From contig JAITLE010000234.1 of assembly GCA_031278075.1 (NCBI GenBank), positions 1-5,605 of the forward strand: a stretch of 5,605 nucleotides of DNA, in the 5' to 3' direction. Under the pieces are notes generated by a model. The model was not told where the DNA came from and did no database searches. It saw only the letters and a program-made list of their open reading frames with translations. Origin of the DNA: Bifidobacteriaceae bacterium (lineage in GTDB: Bacteria; Actinomycetota; Actinomycetes; Actinomycetales; WQXJ01). Of this stretch, positions 1 to 4,982 are shown in pieces. The translations under genes were made by a program, and so were the position numbers. Each line of letters begins with the position of its first letter. The stretch's first letter is position 1.

Positions 1-142
1 TGGCGGGAGAAGTGTAGGAATGGTCAAGCCCGCCCAGATCGGCGTCCAGGTGGCCCGGACCAGCGCAAGCCCCTGACCTGCGGAAACGCGTCTCGGGCGG
101 GTTGACGGGCAACCCGCGGGCCCTGGCGCGATTCGCGGAAGT

Positions 143-175
143 CTACACTTCTCGTCTCTGGCGGGAGAAGTGTAG
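143..175. repeat. Junction hairpin between repeat units 1 and 2
   Basis: The arm CTACACTTCTC at 143-153 and the arm GAGAAGTGTAG at 165-175 are perfect reverse complements (11 bp) separated by an 11-base loop (154-164). The left arm can instead fold on itself, because GAAGT (138-142) pairs with ACTTC (147-151) around the loop CTAC, so two hairpins are mutually exclusive. There is no T-tract on either side, so it does not look like a standard intrinsic terminator. It could be a protein-binding palindrome, an RNA structure or a recombination site; the sequence does not decide. Confidence 0.85.
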
Positions 176-300
176 GAATGGTCAAGCCCGCCCGGATCGG
201 CGTCCAAGTGGCCCGGACCGGCGCAAGCCCCTGACCTGCGGAAACACGCCCATGGGGGGTTCGTGGTCAACACCCGGGCCGTGGCGCGGGGCGCGGAAGT

Positions 301-333
301 CTACACTTCTCGTCTCTGGGGGGAGAAGTGTAG
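301..333. repeat. Junction hairpin between repeat units 2 and 3
   Basis: This is the second occurrence of the same palindrome, exactly 158 bases from the first. CTACACTTCTC at 301-311 pairs with GAGAAGTGTAG at 323-333 over 11 bp, and the loop differs from the other copy by one base (a C to G change). The arms are unchanged, while other parts of the units differ. No third complete hairpin follows, because unit 3 ends before its left arm. Confidence 0.85.
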
Positions 334-453
334 GAATGGTCAAGCCCGCCCGGATCGGGGTTCACCAGGCCGGAGCCCGTGCAAGCCCCTGACCTGCGGA
401 AACACTCCAATGGGGGGTTTGCGGCCAACACCCGGGCCGCGGCCGGGTGCGGG

Positions 454-2025
454 TTAGTGCTGGGTGGCGCGGGGCACAGGTTTGCCGCCGCGTGTGCGGC
501 GGCGGTTGCCGCGGCGCCGGGGACGCTGCTCGTCGGTGGATGCGGCGGCGGGCGACCGGTCGGCATCGTGCGCTGGTGTGTTGGAGCGCTGGGTCGTGGC
601 TGGGCGGCCGGCGGCGCGTGCGCGGGACTTCGTCCGGCCGTTCACCGCGGACGGGCTCCGCCTGTCTGACGCGGCGCCACCAGCGCCACGCCTCCGGCCG
701 CCGGTCTCGCCGAGATCCTCCCACTCCTCGGCGGCGAGCCCAGCGGCGGTGCGCTCGGACCGCGGCAAATGGCCCGTGACGGTCTCGGGAATGTCCAAAT
801 CCTCGTACAGGTGCGCGGACGTGTGGTACGTCTCAGGCGGATCTGGTTGGCCAATCTCAAGGGTCTTGTCGATCATCGACCAGCGCGGCACATCGTCCCA
901 ATCGACAAACGTGACGGCCGTGCCCTTGTTGCCGGCTCGGCCAGTGCGGCCCGTGCGATGCAGGTAGATCTTGTCGTCCTCGGGGCACTGGTAGTTGACG
1001 ACATGCGTCACGTCGTCCACATCGATGCCCCGGGCGGCCACGTCCGTCGCCACCAACACGTCGACCTTGGCCTTGCGGAACGCGCGAAGAGCCTGCTCGC
1101 GAGCGCCCTGGCCCAGGTCGCCGTGGATCGCCGCAGCAGCGAAACCCCGGGCGGCCAGATCGTCCGCGACACGCGCCGCGGTCCGCTTGGTGCGCGCGAG
1201 CACGATCACCCGGCCGCGGCCGCGGGCCTGCAGCAGGCGCGCCAACACCTCGATCTTGTTCATCGCGTGCACGCGATAAACCACCTGGTGGATGTCCTTG
1301 ACGGTGGCCCTCTCGTCATCCGGATCCTGGGCGCGGATGTGGGTCGCGCCGGTCATGTGCCGGCGGGCCATCGCGACGACAGGGCCTGGCATGGTCGCCG
1401 AGAACAGCATGGTTTGCCGCCCGGCCGGAGTCGCGGCGAGGAGCCGCTCGACATCCGGGAGGAAACCCTGGTCAAGCATCTCGTCAGCCTCGTCGAGGAC
1501 CACCGTCCGCGCGTGGGCCAGCGTCAAATGATGCTGGTTCAGCAGGTCGATCATCCGGCCCGGCGTCCCGACCACCACATCGGCGCCGGCTTTGAGGCCC
1601 GCGATCTGTGGTTCGTACGCGCGCCCGCCGTAAACTTGCGCGATCCTGACCGATCGGCGCGCGCCCGCCGTCGCCAGGTCACTCGCCACTTGGACCGCGA
1701 GTTCCCTAGTGGGCACGATCACGACCGCTTGCGGCGCGCCCGGCGCCGCCAAGTCCGCGTACCCCTCTTCCCCGGGGCCGACGACACTCTGCAGCAACGG
1801 GATGCCGAAGCCGAGGGTCTTGCCGGTGCCTGTCTTCGCTTGGCCGATTATGTCTCGGCCCGCCAGCGCGACCGGGAGCGTCATCGATTGGACCGGGAAC
1901 GGGTGGGTGATGCCGGCCTCCGCCAAAGCCTCGACGATCCGTGGGTCGACGTTGAAATCGGCGAAGGTTTGGGGTTCCGGTTGGTGGGCTAGTTGTTGTT
2001 CTGGTTGCTGAAGCTGATCGCTCAA
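454..2025 (-). CDS. DEAD-box ATP-dependent RNA helicase (actinobacterial RhlE-like)
   Basis: A 523-residue DEAD-box RNA helicase that uses ATP to open short RNA duplexes, expected to act in the cytoplasm in ribosome assembly, RNA decay or cold adaptation. All family motifs are visible in order: Q motif (F21, Q46), motif I AKTGTGKT (63-70), PTREL (105-109), GG (133-134), TPGR (154-157), DEAD (178-181), SAT (209-211), motif V ATDVAARGID (326-335) and HRTGRTGR (356-363). Both RecA-like domains are therefore complete. Residues from about 440 to the end form a low-complexity tail rich in Arg, Ala and Gly, typical of RNA-binding extensions. The start is TTG, supported by GAAGGA nine bases upstream; the next Met (residue 48) lies beyond the Q motif. 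The length and the nearby DUF3107 gene resemble M. tuberculosis Rv3211 (named rhlE), recalled from memory. The family is certain, the specific RNA target unknown. A repeat array begins immediately after its stop codon. Confidence 0.96.
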   Translation of the reverse strand: MSDQLQQPEQQLAHQPEPQTFADFNVDPRIVEALAEAGITHPFPVQSMTLPVALAGRDIIGQAKTGTGKTLGFGIPLLQSVVGPGEEGYADLAAPGAPQAVVIVPTRELAVQVASDLATAGARRSVRIAQVYGGRAYEPQIAGLKAGADVVVGTPGRMIDLLNQHHLTLAHARTVVLDEADEMLDQGFLPDVERLLAATPAGRQTMLFSATMPGPVVAMARRHMTGATHIRAQDPDDERATVKDIHQVVYRVHAMNKIEVLARLLQARGRGRVIVLARTKRTAARVADDLAARGFAAAAIHGDLGQGAREQALRAFRKAKVDVLVATDVAARGIDVDDVTHVVNYQCPEDDKIYLHRTGRTGRAGNKGTAVTFVDWDDVPRWSMIDKTLEIGQPDPPETYHTSAHLYEDLDIPETVTGHLPRSERTAAGLAAEEWEDLGETGGRRRGAGGAASDRRSPSAVNGRTKSRARAAGRPATTQRSNTPAHDADRSPAAASTDEQRPRRRGNRRRTRGGKPVPRATQH

Positions 2026-2040
2026 GAAGCTGCGTCCTTC
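2026..2040 (-). promoter_or_regulatory. Ribosome binding site fixing the TTG start of the helicase gene
   Basis: On the minus strand GAAGGA (2040-2035) is followed by nine bases and then TTG at 2025. No in-frame ATG or GTG with a comparable site is nearby; the GTG at 2043 is out of frame and stops after six codons. The site thus decides the unusual start codon. Confidence 0.7.
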
Positions 2041-2083
2041 ACTGTGTGTGATGTCGGTTCGCGCGGGGCCGGCGCGCGCTCAT
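2039..2083 (-). other. Candidate 14-codon upstream ORF in the helicase leader
   Basis: The minus strand reads ATG at 2083-2081, then 13 codons to TGA at 2041-2039, giving the Arg/His-rich peptide MSARRPRANRHHTQ. Its stop codon overlaps the G of the helicase ribosome binding site, leaving 13 bases before the TTG start. The ATG lies in the loop of the strong leader hairpin. A four-codon ORF (ATG at 2094) ends in an ATGA overlap with this ATG. No Shine-Dalgarno sequence precedes either ATG, so translation is uncertain; a leader peptide coupled to helicase translation is possible, chance equally so. Confidence 0.2.
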
Positions 2084-2110
2084 GTCGCGCGCATTGGGCC
2101 GGCGCCGCGC
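2061..2110 (-). promoter_or_regulatory. Large GC-rich stem-loop in the helicase 5' leader
   Basis: On the minus strand GCGCGGCGCCGGC (2110-2098) pairs with GCCGGCCCCGCGC (2073-2061) at 12 of 13 positions. After a five-base bulge (CCAAT) on the 5' side, an inner GCGCGC/GCGCGC stem closes a seven-base loop, GACATGA (2086-2080). That gives 18 pairs out of 19, almost all G-C. It lies 35 bases before the helicase start codon and about 100 bases after the DUF3107 stop. No U-tract follows, so a classical terminator is unlikely, though a U-less terminator or attenuator cannot be excluded. A structured leader that the helicase itself could open, or that limits its expression, is an inference. Confidence 0.55.
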
Positions 2111-2180
2111 CAGGCAGCCGATCGCACAGTTCTTTGGTCGTCTCGTTCTTGCGGCCGGTCAGCCCGGTTAGGTCGTGGAT

Positions 2181-2186
2181 AGTCTA
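2181..2186 (-). promoter_or_regulatory. Candidate -10 element for the helicase gene
   Basis: The minus strand has TAGACT (2186-2181), matching the TANNNT pattern of sigma-70-type -10 boxes, 28 bases after the DUF3107 stop codon. It would give a leader of about 150 bases containing the stem-loop. No recognisable -35 box is found 16-18 bases upstream. The rest of the 2026-2213 gap shows no further gene. Confidence 0.25.
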
Positions 2187-2213
2187 GCCTGCTCGCGGCG
2201 GAGCGGCGGAGCG

Positions 2214-2438
2214 TCAGGCGCTGAAACCGACGCGGCGCCCCTCGTTGGCGCCGATCTCGACGTAGGCGAGCGCGTCGGTGGGGATGAGGACGGTGCGGCC
2301 GTGTTTGTCGGTGAGCGCTATGAGCGGTTCACCAGCGACGATGGCGTGCGCCACCGTTTCGCGGACCTCTTCGGCTTTCTGTTCGACGTTCAGGGTGATT
2401 TCTTTTTGCGCTTGGCGCACTCCGATGGTGACCTCCAT
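2214..2438 (-). CDS. DUF3107 family protein (TB9.4-like), 74 residues
   Basis: A small acidic protein of 74 residues starting MEVTIGVRQAQKEITLN and ending near RRVGFSA, recognised as the DUF3107 family of Actinobacteria, to which M. tuberculosis TB9.4 (Rv3208A) belongs. Family length (about 70-100 residues) and the start agree. It shows a beta-strand start (residues 1-17), a helix-like EQKAEEVRETVAHAI segment and a further stretch with DKHGRTVLIPTDALAYVEIG. There is no signal peptide, membrane segment or catalytic motif. The molecular function of the family is not established. It precedes the DEAD-box helicase gene on the same strand by 188 bases, an arrangement also seen near Rv3208A/Rv3211. 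A leaderless-type promoter lies directly before the ATG, with no Shine-Dalgarno sequence, so it can be expressed independently of the epimerase gene 41 bases upstream. Confidence 0.9.
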   Translation of the reverse strand: MEVTIGVRQAQKEITLNVEQKAEEVRETVAHAIVAGEPLIALTDKHGRTVLIPTDALAYVEIGANEGRRVGFSA

Positions 2439-2450
2439 GAGGCGATTCTA
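2439..2450 (-). promoter_or_regulatory. Candidate leaderless promoter of the DUF3107 gene
   Basis: The minus strand reads TAGAAT (2450-2445), six bases (CGCCTC), then the ATG at 2438. TANNNT placed six to seven bases before an ATG is the usual layout of leaderless transcripts in Actinobacteria, with transcription starting at the A of the ATG. No Shine-Dalgarno sequence is present in the gap, which fits. No -35 box is seen. The 41-base gap holds no terminator hairpin, so read-through from the epimerase gene is also possible. Confidence 0.5.
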
Positions 2451-2479
2451 GGCGCTGGGCACGGTGGCGCGGCCGGGGC

Positions 2480-3547
2480 TCAATAGTTCACGTCCACGCC
2501 GAGCCCCGGCGCCTCGGACAAGCGGATGAACGGGATCTCGAAGTCGAAGGCGCTCTTGACCAGGTCCGAGTCGTCGAAGTCGTTGAAGCTGTCGAGGTCC
2601 GCGTAAATGAAGTTGGGGCGAGCGGCCACGAGGTGCGCCCCCGCGGCGATCGACAGGCGGGTCTCCAGCATGCAGCCCAGCATGGTGGGCAACCCGGCCG
2701 CCTCGGCGATGGCGTCGATCTGCAGCGCGCGGTAGATGCCGCCACACTTCATCAGCTTGATGTTGATGATGTCGGCGGCTTGGCGCCGGATGATCGTCAC
2801 GGCGTCCGGCGGCGTGAAACAGCTCTCGTCGACCATGATCGGGATAGGCGAACGGGAGCGCACGTAGGCGGTCCCGTCGATGTCCCAGAACGGCAGTGGT
2901 TGTTCCACCGCGGTCACGCCGTGCTCGGCGTAATAGGCCAGAATCGCGGGCGCCTCGGCCGCTGTCCAACCCTGGTTGGCGTCCACCTTGAGCAGCGCGG
3001 CCGGCGCGGCCTCGCGGATCAGCCGGATGGCTTCCTTGTCAGCTTGGCGGTCCGCCCCAGCTTTGATCTTCAGCTCGCGGTAGCCCTGCGCCACCAGCTT
3101 GGCGGCCTTCGCCGCCATCTGCGCCGGCTCAGCCAGCCCGATCGTCTGGTCGGTCTCGACTGTGTTCCGCGTCCCGCCGAGGTAGCGATAAAGCGGCAGC
3201 GAGACGGATTTGGCCATCAGATCATGCAGCGCGATGTCGACGGCTGCTTTGGCGGAGCCGTTGCGTGTCAGGATCATGTCCATCGAGCGGTGGATCTGAT
3301 CGATCGCGAACGGGTTTTGCCCGACCACGGCAGGCTCAAACAGCTTGATGGCGGCGAGGACAGTGTCAGCGGTCTCGCCCGTCACAAACCCTGTGGCGCA
3401 GCCCTCCCCGTAACCGGTCAGGCCGACATCCGTCTCGATCTTCACGAGCACCGTGTCAACGGCGGCGATCACGCCGAGCGAGACCACGAATGGCTCCTCC
3501 AACGGCAGGCTGAGTCGTTCGGCTGTTATCCGAGTGACGCGCATCAT
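2480..3547 (-). CDS. Dipeptide epimerase-like enzyme (enolase superfamily, MLE subgroup)
   Basis: A 355-residue enolase-superfamily enzyme, N-terminal capping domain (about 1-125) then a (beta/alpha)7-beta barrel. Visible catalytic set: the KxK pair K160/K162 and K264 on opposite faces of the active site for proton transfer, and Mg2+ ligands D189 (VDANQGW), E215 (VEQP) and D240 (VDES). The D317-x-D319 motif near the C-terminus (YADLDSF) is the mark of dipeptide epimerases, where it holds the dipeptide amino group. Family members invert the alpha carbon of the second residue of a dipeptide, classically L-Ala-D/L-Glu in murein peptide recycling. However, the loop after PF (19-20) reads VVSLGV, with Gly25 where Ala-Glu epimerases such as B. 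subtilis YkfB have Arg in TALRT, so Ala-Glu specificity is doubtful. It starts inside the hydrolase stop codon (ATGA) with AAGGAAGG just upstream; a second ATG follows directly. The cytoplasmic location fits an operon with peptide import. Another MLE-subgroup activity remains possible. Confidence 0.85.
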   Translation of the reverse strand: MMRVTRITAERLSLPLEEPFVVSLGVIAAVDTVLVKIETDVGLTGYGEGCATGFVTGETADTVLAAIKLFEPAVVGQNPFAIDQIHRSMDMILTRNGSAKAAVDIALHDLMAKSVSLPLYRYLGGTRNTVETDQTIGLAEPAQMAAKAAKLVAQGYRELKIKAGADRQADKEAIRLIREAAPAALLKVDANQGWTAAEAPAILAYYAEHGVTAVEQPLPFWDIDGTAYVRSRSPIPIMVDESCFTPPDAVTIIRRQAADIINIKLMKCGGIYRALQIDAIAEAAGLPTMLGCMLETRLSIAAGAHLVAARPNFIYADLDSFNDFDDSDLVKSAFDFEIPFIRLSEAPGLGVDVNY

Positions 3548-3559
3548 GCGACCTTCCTT
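3542..3559 (-). promoter_or_regulatory. Translational coupling site between hydrolase and epimerase genes
   Basis: On the minus strand AAGGAAGG (3559-3552), inside the last hydrolase codons, is followed by TCGC and ATGATG. The first ATG overlaps the hydrolase TGA by 4 bases (3547-3544); the second ATG (3544-3542) has a more usual seven-base spacing from the final GG. Either ATG would give essentially the same protein, and the arrangement indicates coupled, co-regulated synthesis. Confidence 0.75.
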
Positions 3560-4935
3560 GTTGTACGTGCGCCGAAGTGGACATAACGCTCACCCGATGG
3601 GAGCTGGTAGAACCAGACCGGCGCGTCCATTCTCATTTCCTCAATGTAGACCCCATACAGGCCCGGGCGCACCGGCTGCAAGCGGTATTGTTTCTCGGGC
3701 TGCGCGCCTTCCAACTCGGCGAGTTCGCCGCGCGTGGTGGCCTTGAGCGACGGTCCTCCCTCGTCTGCCAGGATCTCGATGACGGCGCCGGCGCGCTCAT
3801 AGACCCCCAGCCATTCGGTGATGTCCAGTTCCGGCGGGTCGTCGGGAACGACCAGCGGGTCCTGGATCTTCACGCCGTAAAGCTCATCGAAGATCTCGCC
3901 ATACAGGTCGGCGTACAGCTTGCGGCCCGCTCCGCCGTTGGTGAGCAGGCCCACCGCCACGTTCCGCTCCGGGTAGACGCGCAAGAACGCCGCCTGCCCG
4001 ATCGTGTTGCCGTCGTGGCCATAAAGCCGAGCCCCGTGCCAGTCATAGCGGATCAGTCCCAGGCCCCACGAGTCGCCGAGCATGTGCTTCTCCGGCACAT
4101 CAGCCGAGAAAGCTCGCATCGCCTGGGCCGACTCTTCACTGAGCACGCGTGTGCCGTCGGCCGCCAGGCCGTCCTTCAGGTGCATCCGGGCGAAGGCCAA
4201 CAGGTCGCCCACCGAGGCCGTGATCAGGCCCGCGGGGCCGGCGCTGCGCTGCAACACCCACACCGGCGAGACCTTTGGATCGGGGCGGCCCACGGTGTGC
4301 CCCACAGCGGTGTCGAACAGCAGCGCCTCCTCCGGCAGTGTGACGGTGTGGGTCAGCCCCAAAGGCTTGAACAGCCGCTCCTTCATCGCCACATCCCAAA
4401 CTTGGCCGGTGACCACCTCGATCACCCGCCCGAGCAGCGAAAAACCCGAGTTGCAATAGGACCAGGTGGCGCCAACCGGGAAAATCTGCGCCGCGGTCTT
4501 GAGCACGTCCATGTACTTTTCCAGGTTGTCGTCGCCGCGCCCGGTGTCCACAAAAAGGTCCCCGTCCAGGCCGCTGGTGTGGTTGAGCAGGTTGCGGATC
4601 GTGACGCCCTCGGTCAAGTCGTCCGTGGACAGCTCGAAACCGGGGATGATCTCCTTGACCGGCTGGTCCAGACCGATCTTCCCTTCGTCGACCAGCTGCA
4701 TCACAACCGTGGCGGTCCACGCCTTCGAGATCGAGCCGATTTGGAACAACGAGTCCGGAGTGACATCACGCCCGGTGTCCGCGTTCAAGATTCCGGTCGC
4801 CAAACGCGCCACCTCATCCGGCGCGTCGCCGCCCAGCCGCAGTATCCCCAACACCGCGCCCGGCGTCTCGGCCTGCTCCGCCAAGGTGTCGAGCCGCTCC
4901 TGCCAATGAGCCAGATCGATTGCCTGTTCAGTCAT
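3544..4935 (-). CDS. Serine hydrolase, class C beta-lactamase / D-aminopeptidase family
   Basis: A 463-residue serine hydrolase of the penicillin-binding-protein/class C beta-lactamase fold. The nucleophile motif S68-I-S-K71 (SxxK) is preceded by FQIGS, the Y160-C-N162 motif matches YxN, and H307-D-G309 (YGHDGNTIG) takes the place of the KTG motif. HxG in this place is typical of D-aminopeptidases, DD-peptidase-like enzymes and esterases rather than true beta-lactamases. Residues from about 365 to 463 form a separate beta-rich C-terminal domain ending YVHFGARTTRKVA, as in D-aminopeptidase and related proteins. No signal peptide or membrane segment is present, so it should act in the cytoplasm. 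Lying between a peptide transporter ATPase gene and a dipeptide epimerase gene with which it overlaps, it most plausibly cleaves imported peptides, perhaps those with D-residues. Substrate is an inference; esterase activity is the main alternative. Start ATG is supported by AGAGGA. Confidence 0.88.
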   Translation of the reverse strand: MTEQAIDLAHWQERLDTLAEQAETPGAVLGILRLGGDAPDEVARLATGILNADTGRDVTPDSLFQIGSISKAWTATVVMQLVDEGKIGLDQPVKEIIPGFELSTDDLTEGVTIRNLLNHTSGLDGDLFVDTGRGDDNLEKYMDVLKTAAQIFPVGATWSYCNSGFSLLGRVIEVVTGQVWDVAMKERLFKPLGLTHTVTLPEEALLFDTAVGHTVGRPDPKVSPVWVLQRSAGPAGLITASVGDLLAFARMHLKDGLAADGTRVLSEESAQAMRAFSADVPEKHMLGDSWGLGLIRYDWHGARLYGHDGNTIGQAAFLRVYPERNVAVGLLTNGGAGRKLYADLYGEIFDELYGVKIQDPLVVPDDPPELDITEWLGVYERAGAVIEILADEGGPSLKATTRGELAELEGAQPEKQYRLQPVRPGLYGVYIEEMRMDAPVWFYQLPSGERYVHFGARTTRKVA

Positions 4936-4946
4936 TCTTGTCCTCT
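4936..4946 (-). promoter_or_regulatory. Ribosome binding site of the serine hydrolase gene
   Basis: The minus strand has AGAGGA (4946-4941) with the GAGG core six bases before the ATG at 4935. An upstream ATG (4955) is out of frame, so this start is well supported. The 47-base gap to the transporter gene shows no convincing promoter, favouring co-transcription. Confidence 0.7.
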
Positions 4947-4982
4947 ATTCGTCATGTCGGATGCCGCGCACGATGCCGTGCC

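Larger units (their letters stand above)
20..392 (+). other. Candidate 18-codon mini-ORF, one per repeat unit (20-76, 178-234, 336-392)
   Basis: Each unit contains an ATG at offset 20 and an in-frame TGA at offset 74, giving MVKPAQIGVQVARTSASP, MVKPARIGVQVARTGASP and MVKPARIGVHQAGARASP. The purine-rich stretch GGGAG of the hairpin arm lies about 10 bases before the ATG and could act as a weak ribosome binding site, but it would be sequestered by the hairpin. The peptides are basic and not membrane-spanning. Only some of the base changes are synonymous, and an ORF this short is common by chance in GC-rich DNA, so translation is a weak hypothesis. Confidence 0.2.
1..453. repeat. Tandem array of 158-base repeats (two full units plus one partial, open at left edge)
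   Basis: Three successive units begin at 1, 159 and 317, an exact 158-base period with no insertion or deletion. By hand alignment, units 1 and 2 differ at about 19 of 158 positions, and units 2 and 3 at about 21 of the 137 positions they share. Two blocks are nearly constant: unit offsets 5-42 (including GAGAAGTGTAGGAATGG) and offsets 65-88 (GCAAGCCCCTGACC and beyond). Offsets 134-158 are identical in units 1 and 2. Offsets 88-133 vary between units 1 and 2, and offsets 43-64 between units 2 and 3. The right hairpin arm at 7-17 lacks its partner inside the window, so the array continues to the left. Since 158 is not divisible by 3, reading frames shift in each unit, so this is not a repeat protein. 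No larger gene is seen in 1-453. Function is unknown. Confidence 0.95.

Noticed and set aside
143..175. Integron attC site or transposon terminal inverted repeat
   Set aside because: No integrase or transposase gene, no attC core motifs, and no target-site duplication around the palindrome.
1..453. CRISPR array
   Set aside because: The period is 158 bases, most of each unit is conserved, and there are no unique spacers of uniform 30-40 base length and no cas genes.
102..457. Repeat protein read on the plus strand (repeated EVYTSRLW..CRNGQARPD in overlapping ORFs)
   Set aside because: The period of 158 is not a multiple of three, so the similar peptide falls in different frames in successive units; these ORFs are by-products of the DNA repeat in GC-rich sequence.
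481..560. GC-rich inverted repeats inside the helicase 3' end
   Set aside because: They follow from Arg/Ala/Gly codon runs in the low-complexity tail and are explained by coding content.
769..1992. 407-codon plus-strand ORF
   Set aside because: It is antisense to the helicase gene, whose complete DEAD-box motif set is unmistakable. The Arg/His/Asp-rich translation matches no family and is a typical GC-rich shadow.
4968..4981. Small hairpin GCACG-ATGC-CGTGC after the transporter gene
   Set aside because: Only five base pairs and no T-tract; too weak to call a terminator, and the genes look co-transcribed.
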